Shown here piece after piece: positions 43,255-51,575 of a DNA stretch of 64,000 nt. The DNA lies in assembly GCA_050251735.1 (NCBI GenBank), contig JBFWMF010000008.1, positions 62,001 to 126,000 on the forward strand. Direction: 5' to 3'. The translations under genes were made by a program, and so were the position numbers. The notes below the pieces were generated by a model. That model saw nothing but the letters and a program-made list of their open reading frames with translations. It was not told where the DNA came from and did no database searches. The number at the start of each line of letters is the position of its first letter. The first letter of the stretch is position 1. This stretch comes from Desulfitobacterium sp050251735. GTDB lineage: Bacteria; Bacillota; Desulfitobacteriia; Desulfitobacteriales; Desulfitobacteriaceae.

Positions 43255-43302
43255 AAATGCCAGAAGGCTAGTGAAATTTTACTCACTGACCTTCTGGCAT
43301 TT
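43255..43302 (-). terminator. Terminator after the double-cubane reductase pair
   Basis: AAATGCCAGAAGG (43255-43267) pairs perfectly with CCTTCTGGCATTT (43290-43302), with an inner AGTGA/TCACT stem. Downstream on the minus strand lies TTTAGTATGATAA. The rest of the gap to 43030 holds nothing recognised. Confidence 0.75.
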
Positions 43303-43317
43303 TAGCAAGCTTTTATT

Positions 43318-44094
43318 TTACTTCTCTTTTTTGGCTGCACAAATACAGGCCCCAATAGCTCCGGCATAGACAGCATCAGCACAGGATTTAACCTCATAGC
43401 CGATCGCTTGCGCTATAGTGTCGATCAGCAACGCAGATTTGGATAATCCCCCAGTCATCAGAAGGGGCTGATCGGTGGTAAAGTCGATTTTACCGGCCTG
43501 CTGCTGTATCTTCCGGGCAATGGATTGCAGAACCCCGGCCATGATTTGGGCCCGGTCCTTCTGCATGGCTAAGAGCCCGATAATCTCCGATTCCGCAAAA
43601 ACCGTGCACATGCTATTGATGGAAACAGCCTCCTGGGGATCGGCAAGTTCATCGATATTCGCCAAGGGAATCTCCAGATTATCGCAGGCCATTTTCAAAA
43701 AGCGACCCGTTCCGGCAGCGCATTTATCATTCATCAGGAAATTGATCGGCTTCCCATCTCGGATCTGGATGACTTTACTGTCCTGCCCACCAATATCGAT
43801 GATCCCCTGAATCTCAGGCATCAGATACATTCCTCCATAGGCGTGGCAGGTAATCTCCGTAAACGTATAGTCCGCAAACTCGATAGCCTCCCGGCCGTAC
43901 CCTGTGGCCGCGATGACCATCTCTTCACTGTCCAGACCATTTCTTTCCCTCAAGATCCCTAGACTTTCCTCGGCGGAAGCACGGGGATTCCACCCCGTCT
44001 TCACGGCCAAGGTATCGATAATTCTCTCCTCCTCCATGACCACGGATTTACACATGGTGGAGCCTGAATCAATACCTACAAAGATCTTTCTCAC
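43318..44094 (-). CDS. ATP-dependent activator of a double-cubane reductase (BadF/HgdC family)
   Basis: About 258 residues from a GTG at 44094, which overlaps the previous stop by 4 bases (GTGA); the open frame upstream is out of context. ASKHA ATPase motifs: VGIDSGSTMCKSV, IDIGGQDSKVI, MTGGLSKSALL; the 4Fe-4S ligands are NDKCAAGTGRFL and SINSMCTVFAESE. A dimer with one bridging cluster uses ATP to push an electron to the partner at 44091-45245. Similar to the activators of 2-hydroxyacyl-CoA dehydratases. Confidence 0.9.
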   Translation of the reverse strand: MRKIFVGIDSGSTMCKSVVMEEERIIDTLAVKTGWNPRASAEESLGILRERNGLDSEEMVIAATGYGREAIEFADYTFTEITCHAYGGMYLMPEIQGIIDIGGQDSKVIQIRDGKPINFLMNDKCAAGTGRFLKMACDNLEIPLANIDELADPQEAVSINSMCTVFAESEIIGLLAMQKDRAQIMAGVLQSIARKIQQQAGKIDFTTDQPLLMTGGLSKSALLIDTIAQAIGYEVKSCADAVYAGAIGACICAAKKEK

Positions 44095-45245
44095 GAGAGC
44101 ATTTCGATAAACGCCGCCAGTCTGGTTTTGAGCTGAGCAGCATCTGAAGTAGAATAGTCGGTCTCGACGCTGATAAAGGGCACATCTTCTTTTTGCATAA
44201 GGTTTCTGATCTGAGCCGTCTCCAGATTGTAGGTATGGCAAGCCTGGAGGGTCATCTCTACTACGCCGTCGACCTTGAATTCATCAACCAGACGAGTCAG
44301 GAGCTCCATCCGGTTGGTGTTCGGGGTCATGACCGAGCAGCCGATTTTTAGATAACGGTCAGCAATAGCTTGGTAAGGATCGATGGTTTCGTCCACCAAA
44401 TTTTCAATGGGCTTGATACCTATACAGTTTTCATAGGCGACTACTACCCCGCCGGATTCCTCGATGGCTTTAACGACTTTCTCGGTGACTCCTGCTAAAG
44501 GACAGCCGGTGATCAGGATTCTTTTCGCCGACTTAGCAACATTTTCGACGCCATTAGCCTGATCCGCTTTGACCTTATCGATAGCTTCCCTGATATCCCG
44601 CAGCTTGGTCTCCGGGTCAAACTTAAACTGGGAGCCGTAAAGTACTTTAAGCTGCTCAGCACCCGTGATCGGCGGAGGGCAGGCTTTGCTGAGCTCATAA
44701 AATTCTTTTAGGAGCTTGCGTTCTTCATTTTTAATCTTAATGGCCTTTTTAATATTCTCATCGGTGATGGTCACTCCAAAATCCTGCTCGATTCTTTCCT
44801 TCAGGCGCAAGACTTCCTTGTACCAAAGTTCCTTTGATGCTTCATCATTTTGAGATTGGGGAAGCTGCATCACATGAAGGTTTTTGATTTCCCCTAAAAG
44901 CTCATACATTTTTTTCTTGCCGTCGCAGGTGGTTTCCCCGATCATCAAATCGGAAAAATACATGTATGGGCATTTGTCGGTGACGGCAAAGCCATAGCTG
45001 GACTTAATCAGAGGACAAAGATTCCTCGGCAGTACTTTTTCCGCTTCAGGGATGGTTTCGTCACTAAAGGCGCAAAGTCCGACGGGCACGGCCCCTGCAG
45101 CAAGCACAAGCTCTAAGGGAGCATAGGTACAGAACACCCCGGCCACTTTCTTACCCTGGTCTTTTAAGTTTTTCACAGCAAGAAACCCTTGCTGTCGCGC
45201 CTCACCAAAACTTTCAAATTGACTGGGTAGTTGGTTTTCACTCAT
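44091..45245 (-). CDS. Double-cubane-cluster anaerobic reductase (HgdB/BcrC-related, COG1775)
   Basis: 384 residues. Single-chain relative of 2-hydroxyacyl-CoA dehydratase and benzoyl-CoA reductase subunits, with cysteines in VFCTYAPLELVLAAG, LPRNLCPLIKSSYGF, GETTCDGKKKMYELL, AYENCIGIKP and LQACHTYN. From published work on such single-gene/activator pairs, the protein holds an unusual 8Fe-8S double-cubane cluster and can reduce small, hard substrates such as acetylene with ATP. Physiological substrate unknown. The lack of a second dehydratase subunit and of CoA genes argues against a true hydroxyacyl-CoA dehydratase. Confidence 0.85.
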   Translation of the reverse strand: MSENQLPSQFESFGEARQQGFLAVKNLKDQGKKVAGVFCTYAPLELVLAAGAVPVGLCAFSDETIPEAEKVLPRNLCPLIKSSYGFAVTDKCPYMYFSDLMIGETTCDGKKKMYELLGEIKNLHVMQLPQSQNDEASKELWYKEVLRLKERIEQDFGVTITDENIKKAIKIKNEERKLLKEFYELSKACPPPITGAEQLKVLYGSQFKFDPETKLRDIREAIDKVKADQANGVENVAKSAKRILITGCPLAGVTEKVVKAIEESGGVVVAYENCIGIKPIENLVDETIDPYQAIADRYLKIGCSVMTPNTNRMELLTRLVDEFKVDGVVEMTLQACHTYNLETAQIRNLMQKEDVPFISVETDYSTSDAAQLKTRLAAFIEMLS

Positions 45246-45396
45246 GTAAGGACCGCCTTTCTTATTATTTGATTTGAGACACTATATAAATAGCCTCATC
45301 CTTAAATAATAAGATGGAAAGATTTTCGTTGCAATACTTTGGTGTACATTTGCTACCCATTAATTCCTAGACACCAAAAATCATGAGTAAAAAATA

Positions 45397-45449
45397 ATGA
45401 TGGGTATCATTCTATATCGCCCCATTCGATACACAATGATACCCATCAT
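45397..45449 (-). terminator. Terminator overlapping the 3' end of the 68-residue gene
   Basis: A perfect 15-bp inverted repeat, ATGATGGGTATCATT (45397-45411) and its inverse (45435-45449). On the minus strand the second arm begins right after the stop codon and is followed by ATTTTTTAC. Each arm is itself near-palindromic (ATGAT/ATCAT). Confidence 0.78.
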
Positions 45450-45618
45450 AAACATTTTGTTGCTTCATTTTTTTCCTGTTGTACTTCGTTTTGTCTCGAT
45501 GAACCCCTACACCCTGTCTGACGATTTCCATTGAAGAATTCATTTTGTTTGGAGACTGTTTAATCAGGTCCAACTGATTAATAACACCAATGACTTGTTT
45601 TTTCTTTTTTGCTCCCAT
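45412..45618 (-). CDS. Small basic protein of unknown function, 68 residues
   Basis: Starts at the ATG at 45618 with AGGAG 7 bases upstream. It begins MGAKKKKQVIGVINQLDLI and continues with VRQGVGVHRDKTKYNRKK; strongly basic, one cysteine near the C-terminus, no membrane segment. The last third of the coding region is also the first arm of a terminator, which constrains the C-terminal residues (VYDGYHCVSNGAI). I do not recognise a family. A nucleic-acid-binding role is possible from charge only. It is upstream of the double-cubane reductase, with the terminator between. Confidence 0.55.
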   Translation of the reverse strand: MGAKKKKQVIGVINQLDLIKQSPNKMNSSMEIVRQGVGVHRDKTKYNRKKMKQQNVYDGYHCVSNGAI

Positions 45619-45815
45619 AAACACACTCCTATAAAATTCTACTTCAACTTAAAACTATCTACTTACTATAGTATAGCATTTTTCACAGCATTTTTACACA
45701 AGCAAGTATTATAGGCTCAAGTCATCATATTACGAATGAATCACATGCTACTCTACCGTAAAATCCTATTCATCAACGGCCACAACCTAAGCAGAAGGAA
45801 AGTCAGATACTTAGA
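45619..45815. other. Gap with nothing recognised
   Basis: AT-rich spacer between the small basic protein and the terminator of the fix operon; only a likely promoter for the former (TATAGT-like bases near 45670) could be suspected. Confidence 0.4.
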
Positions 45816-45845
45816 ATAAAAAAGTTCAGCGTGACACTGAACTTT
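45816..45845 (-). terminator. Terminator of the flavoenzyme-fix operon
   Basis: AAAGTTCAG (45821-45829) pairs with CTGAACTTT (45837-45845); on the minus strand followed by TTTTTTATT. Confidence 0.85.
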
Positions 45846-45929
45846 AATTGATCTTATATAATACCTAGCCGAACTCCATTCTGATAGGCTAGACTCCTCG
45901 CCATACTCTGACCGTTTTACGTTATAGAA

Positions 45930-46808
45930 TTAGATACTTATTATTTTTTCATCCTTTAAAAACTGCACAATCTGTTTGGCGACTTGTTCAGGATCACCCT
46001 CTAGAAAATCTCCGCTTTTCTTTTTGGATATTCCCCCAGACATAAGCTGGCGCATCCTCTCTGCAGGCGATAGATTGCTATCCGGTGCAAAGGTTTTCTT
46101 AGGCCGAGGACGAGGTGGGGTATAGCCGTGGAGTTGTGTAAGAGACCCTTTAAGCCCAAGTTGTTCCCGTCGCAAGCCTAAATCACTTGCTTGCCTAACC
46201 TCAATTTTCTGACGCATAGCCGCGATAACACCGGGCAAAGATGCATAACGCGGGGAATTAATACCCTCCGTTACCCCAATAACTGCTGGTAATGTGCTTT
46301 CAATAACCTCACGGTCTCCTCGCTCGAGCTTGCGTTGGAGTGTTATCCCTTGGTTTGAAACTTTCTCCAAGTGGGTAACTCCAGAAACAAATGGTAATCC
46401 TAATATTTCTGCTAAGGTCGCAGATACCTGTCCATGTCCTCCGTCGAGTGTTTGAGTGCCCGTAAGAATAAGATCATATTCCATTTTTTTAAGAGCTTGG
46501 GTTAAGACATTCGCCGTAGCAAAGGAATCACCTCCCTCAAAGGTCTCATCCTTGAGCAAAACAGCGTGATCAGCTCCCATGGCCATACAGGATCGCAGCG
46601 TTTCCTCCGCTTGAGAGAGCCCTAAAGTGATAACCGTTACTTCTCCTCCCCTTTGTTCCTTAAGCTGAACTGCTGCCTCCAAGGCGCAGAGGTCGTCTGG
46701 ATTAGCCATATAAATTAAGCCATCCTGGCTTATGTTTTTCCCGTCCTGTTCGATATCTATGGGTACCTTGGTATCAGGAACCTGTTTTATACAAACGATA
46801 ATCTTCAT
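45930..46808 (-). CDS. fixA: Electron transfer flavoprotein beta subunit (FixA/EtfB)
   Basis: 292 residues. MKIIVCIKQVPDTKVP at the N-terminus, NPDDLCALEAAVQLKE, TGTQTLDGGHGQVSATLAEILGLP and LPAVIGVTEGINSPRYASLPG are family landmarks. The C-terminal tail after residue 225 (PRPRPKK...MRQLMSGG) is long, as in FixA/bifurcating-type EtfB. With FixB it forms a heterodimer carrying FAD and a second nucleotide. It is the last gene of the operon; AGGAGG precedes the ATG. Confidence 0.92.
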   Translation of the reverse strand: MKIIVCIKQVPDTKVPIDIEQDGKNISQDGLIYMANPDDLCALEAAVQLKEQRGGEVTVITLGLSQAEETLRSCMAMGADHAVLLKDETFEGGDSFATANVLTQALKKMEYDLILTGTQTLDGGHGQVSATLAEILGLPFVSGVTHLEKVSNQGITLQRKLERGDREVIESTLPAVIGVTEGINSPRYASLPGVIAAMRQKIEVRQASDLGLRREQLGLKGSLTQLHGYTPPRPRPKKTFAPDSNLSPAERMRQLMSGGISKKKSGDFLEGDPEQVAKQIVQFLKDEKIISI

Positions 46809-46817
46809 GACGACCTC

Positions 46818-47093
46818 CTATACATAGCGAAAACTCACACCATATCCGCCCCTGGGGTAGTCCCAATCAACTGCTCCTTGGTCACAAACCACACGGCAGC
46901 TGCCACACTCTAGACATCCCTCATAAGCAAACAAAAGTTGTCCATCCTCTGACTTGGTATAACATCCAGCCGGACAAACATAGGTGCAGGCCTGATGCGG
47001 GCAGTTGGCACAACGATTTTTATCAACTTTTATATGCGCCTCAGGGCTAACACGATATCGTATTAAATTTAGCTTATCTTCAATAACTACCAT
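46818..47093 (-). CDS. fixX: Ferredoxin-like protein FixX
   Basis: 91 residues with cysteine motifs CANCPHQACTYVCPAGC and CLECGSCRVVC, ending WDYPRGGYGVSFRYV, typical of FixX. It should pass electrons between FixAB and FixC. It overlaps fixC by 7 bases and is followed 9 bases later by fixA. Confidence 0.93.
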   Translation of the reverse strand: MVVIEDKLNLIRYRVSPEAHIKVDKNRCANCPHQACTYVCPAGCYTKSEDGQLLFAYEGCLECGSCRVVCDQGAVDWDYPRGGYGVSFRYV

Positions 47094-48388
47094 AGCAGTG
47101 CCCTCCCTGCTTCTTTAACATCTTTGAACAGTTCCCGCCAGGAAATCTGGCCGTGAAATATCTCCTTGGCTTGGGGCATTATCTTTTGATGGGGGTGACC
47201 ATCAACAGTAAATAACTTCTCAGCCAATTGACAAATTAAATCTGGGTAAGTCGTATGCAAACGCGGGTTTTCGATAAAAGTCAGAGCATGCTTATATTTT
47301 CGCAAGTCTTTGAGCACAAAGCTTTCTTCGAGGATCTGCTGGTAGCGTTGCATACTTACTGAGCTATAGTCTCCCTTTTCTTTTGCCGCTACAACCGTTT
47401 GTGCTGCTGCAATTCCAGAAGCAATGGCAAAGTTAACCCCCTCAAGATACAAACCATTCGCCAATACAAAGCCTGCCGCATCTCCGGCAATCAGCATCCC
47501 TCCGGTATACAATTGTGGCATCATTTCCAGTCCGGCCTCCGGAATCATATGGGCCGAATATTCTTTAACCACACCATCTTTCAACAATCCTTGTACAGAG
47601 GGATGGCTTTTAAATTGTTCCAAAGCTTCATAAATAGGGACCCTTTGAGCATGCATGGTTGGAAACTGGGCCACTACACCTACAGATAGACTTTCTTTAT
47701 TGGTATAGATAAACCCGCCGCCTTGTACACCCCCAGGCAGTCCGCCTAAGAATTCGTTAGAAACTCCCTCGGCACCCGCAAGATTAAAGCGACTTTCAAT
47801 CGTAGCTTTAGGTAGCTGAATAACTTCTTTAACCCCTACTGTCACCTGATTCGGTAAAAAGTTTTTGCGAAGTTTGGCCTTTTGGGCCAGAAGGGAATTC
47901 ACACCGTCAGCCGCGATCACGACGTCAGCCCATACCTCCCCCTGATCACGACGGGTTCGAACTCCGGCTACTCTCCCATCAACCCACAATAAATCATCGA
48001 CCACTGTCTCCGTCACAAGTAGAGCTCCAGCCTCAACAGCTTTTTGAGCATACCAACGGTCAAAGCGAGAGCGGTTCACGGAAAATCCATTATAAGGAGC
48101 CTCTCCAAATTTAGCCGTTTTAAAGTCAAAGGAAAACGAAGAGTCTCCCGAGAGCATTGTAATCACTTTACGTGTTATATAGCGCTCTACCGGTGCCTCT
48201 TCCCAATAGTTTGGGATGAGATCATTGAGCACACGACCAAACAATGCTCCTCCGAACATATTTTTCTCTCCTGGGTACTTGCCACGTTCTATAAGCAGAA
48301 CTTCTAATCCTGACTTCGCAAGCACCATTGCGGCAGTGGCACCTGCAGGTCCGGCTCCCACGACAATAACATCAAATTTTTGTCTCAC
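47087..48388 (-). CDS. fixC: FAD-dependent Etf:quinone oxidoreductase FixC
   Basis: 433 residues. N-terminal FAD motif VVGAGPAGATAAMVLAKSGLEV, middle GVKEVIQLP and GGGFIYTNKESLSVGVV, and GGMLIAGDAAGFVLANG for the second FAD contact. It belongs to the geranylgeranyl reductase/ETF-QO group and should face the membrane to reduce quinone. GTG start at 48388 overlapping the upstream stop by 4 bases. Confidence 0.92.
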   Translation of the reverse strand: MRQKFDVIVVGAGPAGATAAMVLAKSGLEVLLIERGKYPGEKNMFGGALFGRVLNDLIPNYWEEAPVERYITRKVITMLSGDSSFSFDFKTAKFGEAPYNGFSVNRSRFDRWYAQKAVEAGALLVTETVVDDLLWVDGRVAGVRTRRDQGEVWADVVIAADGVNSLLAQKAKLRKNFLPNQVTVGVKEVIQLPKATIESRFNLAGAEGVSNEFLGGLPGGVQGGGFIYTNKESLSVGVVAQFPTMHAQRVPIYEALEQFKSHPSVQGLLKDGVVKEYSAHMIPEAGLEMMPQLYTGGMLIAGDAAGFVLANGLYLEGVNFAIASGIAAAQTVVAAKEKGDYSSVSMQRYQQILEESFVLKDLRKYKHALTFIENPRLHTTYPDLICQLAEKLFTVDGHPHQKIMPQAKEIFHGQISWRELFKDVKEAGRALLW

Positions 48389-49401
48389 GGTTTGCTCCCT
48401 CCCGTCCCTGCCTGTTCACCTGTTCCCTGCAGTTGCTCAATTAAGGCCGGTAAAATCTGCTGTAGGTCACCCACAACACCCATATCCGCCATCTTGAAAA
48501 TCGGTGCTGTTCGATCTTGGTTAATAGCAATAATTAACTTTGAATCTTTGATCCCATTAAGGTGGGCAGAAGCCCCAGATATCCCTGATGCGATGTAGCA
48601 GCGGGGGGCAACCGTTCGTCCGGTTTGTCCCACCATGCGTTCTCGTGAAGTCCACCCCTCGTCCATAGCAACTCTCGAACCTCCAACCGAGCCACCCATC
48701 ACTTGGGCAAGTTTCTCGATAAGTTGCCATTGTTGCAAAGATCCTATCCCTCGGCCCCCAGAGACGATGATCTCGGCCTCTGTCAAATCAACACTGCCCG
48801 GATCAGCCTTAATAAATCCAACGACTTTTGTCCGTATACTCTGAGGATCTATATCAGGTTGGATTTCCACTATTTCTGCACTAAGTGATTCTTTGGGTTT
48901 GTCTACACCAATCACACCCGGACGGATTGTTGCCACACAAAACTTACTCAAGCTGCTCACCGTACTATACACTTTTCCGGAATAGGCGGGCCTGGTTCCT
49001 TCAATTGCCCCCTTATCATTGATTTTTAACATCACGCAACCTGCTAACAAGCCTGCCTTAATGCGAGCAGCCAAACAGGGCGCTAAGTCTTTTCCGTAAG
49101 GAGTCTCTCCAATCATGATAACCAAGGGTTCGTGACTTTTAACGAGCTCCGTCAGGACATTGGCATAACCATCAGTGCTATATTGCTCAAGATGAGGATG
49201 CTCTGCTAAGTAGACTCGATCTGCTCCATGCTTTCCAATGATAGCCGCCATATTCTGTACATGATGACCTAATAAGACGGCACATAACTTTCTTGCTGTT
49301 TTATCTGCCAGCTTTCGCCCTTCACGAAGCATTTCCAAGGTGATTTCTCGCAGTTCACCGCCTCGGTGTTCTGCAACGATCCAAATTTCCTTTTCAGCCA
49401 T
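48385..49401 (-). CDS. fixB: Electron transfer flavoprotein alpha subunit (FixB/EtfA)
   Basis: 338 residues. C-terminal FAD domain: IVSGGRGIGSLQQWQLIEKLAQVMG, GGSVGGSRVAMDEGW, QTGRTVAPRCYIASGISGASAHLNG, IIAINQDRTAPIFKMADMG. Partner of FixA. A gene order fixB-C-X-A, rather than fixA-B-C-X, follows two flavoenzyme genes; spacing is tight. There are no nif genes here, so the module is not for nitrogen fixation in this context. Confidence 0.93.
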   Translation of the reverse strand: MAEKEIWIVAEHRGGELREITLEMLREGRKLADKTARKLCAVLLGHHVQNMAAIIGKHGADRVYLAEHPHLEQYSTDGYANVLTELVKSHEPLVIMIGETPYGKDLAPCLAARIKAGLLAGCVMLKINDKGAIEGTRPAYSGKVYSTVSSLSKFCVATIRPGVIGVDKPKESLSAEIVEIQPDIDPQSIRTKVVGFIKADPGSVDLTEAEIIVSGGRGIGSLQQWQLIEKLAQVMGGSVGGSRVAMDEGWTSRERMVGQTGRTVAPRCYIASGISGASAHLNGIKDSKLIIAINQDRTAPIFKMADMGVVGDLQQILPALIEQLQGTGEQAGTGGSKP

Positions 49402-49507
49402 GACGTTTTCCTCTCCTTCCTGCGATCAATCAACGCTCTATAGGTTAATATAGCTGTTGATACGAGAGAACGAAGAACAATTTCTCCTTTCTCCCGTAAT
49501 TAAAGCG

Positions 49508-51514
49508 TTAGATGGATCGGCCCACAAAGTAGCCATCGTGAATCGCACGATCCACAGTCCGCGGAGCAACACAATCACCCACTCTATAAAGTTCTTTCAC
49601 CTTGTTTTTAAGGGCAAGATAAAGTTCATCACTGGCCTTAGCCCCTGTAATTAGAACGACTGAATCAACCGCTTCAATTGTTGTTACTTCCTGAGAGAAA
49701 AAGTGGAGGACATCAACGGCATTTTCTCTAATCCCAATCAAGGTGCCAGAAGGAGTAACCTTTACGCCTTTGCTTGCTACCCTTTGTTGAATGGCCATCA
49801 TGGTCAGAGAATCCAGTGCCATTCCCAAATAGAGTTTGTCTGTTATAATTTCAACGTGTTTTCCTTGATCTACTAACAATTCGGCAATTCCCGGTGCTTT
49901 AATGTGTCCTTCCGTATCTAAAATCACGATGTTCTGCCCCAATTCAGCTTTGCCCGCAAGGACATCCTCAACCGTATAGACATTTTTCAGATCACTACCG
50001 GGGATTCCAATAGGATTAAAACCATTGGCACCCGTACGCAAGGCTTTAGAACCGGTTGCAACCACGACTGCATCTGGTTTTTCTGCCTCTATCAACTCAA
50101 CTGTGACTTTTTTATTAAAGATAATCTCGACTCCTAGTCTCTTTAACTCATCTTGAGGCCAACGTATCATGCTCTCCATTTCATCTCGTCCAGGCAAGCG
50201 ACAAGCCAAATTAATCTGTCCCCCGAGCTTATCACTCTTCTCGTAAAGAATAACCTTATGCCCGCGTAAAGCACTGAGCCGCGCAGCCTCCATACCGGCA
50301 CGTCCGCCGCCAATTACGATGACCTTTTTCTTTTGTTGTGCTGACTCTAATGTTCCTGCACCAAGTTCCTTTTCGCTACCGACTTCCGGATTTTGCGTAC
50401 ACCCTGCGGCTACACCGACTAATACATTACCAAAACAATCCTGGCAACAGCCGACACATTGGCGAATTTCATCTAAGCGTCCTTCTCGTGCTTTATTTCC
50501 GATTTCAGGATCAGCGATATGGGCTCGTGTCATACCCACCATATCGGCCTGACCGTCAGCTAAAATCTTTTCAGCATGCAAGGGATCAGTAATCCGGCCG
50601 ACACAGAATACCGGAATATTATCCACTGCATCCTTAATCGCCGCGGCTGCATATACGCCATATCCCTGAGGCATATACAGCGGAGGAACAACCACCCCTG
50701 TTGCGGTCGATACATTTCCCAAGCTGATGCTCAGATAATCAATTTTACCGGTTGCTGCAAGTCTTCGGGCAATTTCAACTGAATCATCCAAAGTGAGCCC
50801 GCCTGGAGTTAACTCATCCCCACAAAGGCGGATGCCTAAAGCCATATCTAAGCCAATCCCTTCACGTATGCGCTCAACAACCTCAAGCAAGAAGCGCATG
50901 CGATTCTCCAAGGACCCCCCATATTCATCTAACCGTTGATTACTAAAAGGGGATAGGAATTGCTGAGGCAGATAGCCATGACTGGCATGAATTTCGACGC
51001 CGTCAAAGCCACCCGCCTTCGAGTTTTCGGCAGAGATCCCATAATGTTCAATGATTTCTTTAATATCATCTATTTCCATAACCATGGGGGTTTCAGCGAA
51101 AAGAGCACTCGGTACGGGCGATGGAGCCCAAACTGGTAATTTACTCACTTTGCCGGTATTGTTAAGTCCAGAGTGAAAGAGTTGGTTAAAAACTTTTGCC
51201 CCATGTTTATGAATCATATCCGTAGCTAATTTAAAACCCGGAATAGCACTTTCATCATAGGCAATCGAAGTGTTCATTAATTCATAGGCTGTGGTTGGAT
51301 GAACCGCAGTCTGGCCAAAGATAATGAGACCAATGCCGCCTTTCGCACGCTCTGCCTGGTAGTATGCATACCTTTCCCCATAAAGACTAGGTTTACCCCA
51401 TGTAGGATTGGTTTCACCCATCAATGTCGCGTGAGAAGTGGACATAAGGCGATTCCGGACTGTGACAGGACCAATCTTTAAAGGAGTAAATAAATATTGA
51501 AACTCATTAGCCAT
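49508..51514 (-). CDS. OYE-type NADH:flavin oxidoreductase with 4Fe-4S and FAD domains (copy 2)
   Basis: About 668 residues (ATG at 51514 with GGAGGA upstream). Domains: FMN TIM-barrel (1-345; FTPLKIGPVTVRNR, HSGLNNTG, GGFDGVEIHASHGYLPQQFLSP), 4Fe-4S motif C-x2-C-x3-C-x11-C in CVGCCQDC plus GCTQNP, then a pyridine-nucleotide/FAD half (VIGGGRAGMEAARLSALRG). Relatives include 2-enoate and dienoyl-CoA reductases and trimethylamine-type or N-methylproline dehydrogenases; the covalent-FMN cysteine of trimethylamine dehydrogenase is replaced by Ala (STSHAT). Lies 106 bases before fixB, so Etf is the likely partner. Confidence 0.88.
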   Translation of the reverse strand: MANEFQYLFTPLKIGPVTVRNRLMSTSHATLMGETNPTWGKPSLYGERYAYYQAERAKGGIGLIIFGQTAVHPTTAYELMNTSIAYDESAIPGFKLATDMIHKHGAKVFNQLFHSGLNNTGKVSKLPVWAPSPVPSALFAETPMVMEIDDIKEIIEHYGISAENSKAGGFDGVEIHASHGYLPQQFLSPFSNQRLDEYGGSLENRMRFLLEVVERIREGIGLDMALGIRLCGDELTPGGLTLDDSVEIARRLAATGKIDYLSISLGNVSTATGVVVPPLYMPQGYGVYAAAAIKDAVDNIPVFCVGRITDPLHAEKILADGQADMVGMTRAHIADPEIGNKAREGRLDEIRQCVGCCQDCFGNVLVGVAAGCTQNPEVGSEKELGAGTLESAQQKKKVIVIGGGRAGMEAARLSALRGHKVILYEKSDKLGGQINLACRLPGRDEMESMIRWPQDELKRLGVEIIFNKKVTVELIEAEKPDAVVVATGSKALRTGANGFNPIGIPGSDLKNVYTVEDVLAGKAELGQNIVILDTEGHIKAPGIAELLVDQGKHVEIITDKLYLGMALDSLTMMAIQQRVASKGVKVTPSGTLIGIRENAVDVLHFFSQEVTTIEAVDSVVLITGAKASDELYLALKNKVKELYRVGDCVAPRTVDRAIHDGYFVGRSI

Positions 51515-51575
51515 ATAATTTTCCTCCAAACACATTATTCTAGTTGGAACATTCACATTAAATCTCTAATAATTA

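Noticed and set aside
44091..45245. 2-hydroxyglutaryl-CoA dehydratase subunit
   Set aside because: Only one subunit gene is present and there are no CoA-transferase or glutaconate genes; the single-chain double-cubane reductase fits better.
45930..49401. Nitrogen-fixation fix operon
   Set aside because: No nif genes are nearby and the module is preceded by flavoenzyme genes, so another electron donor or acceptor is more likely.
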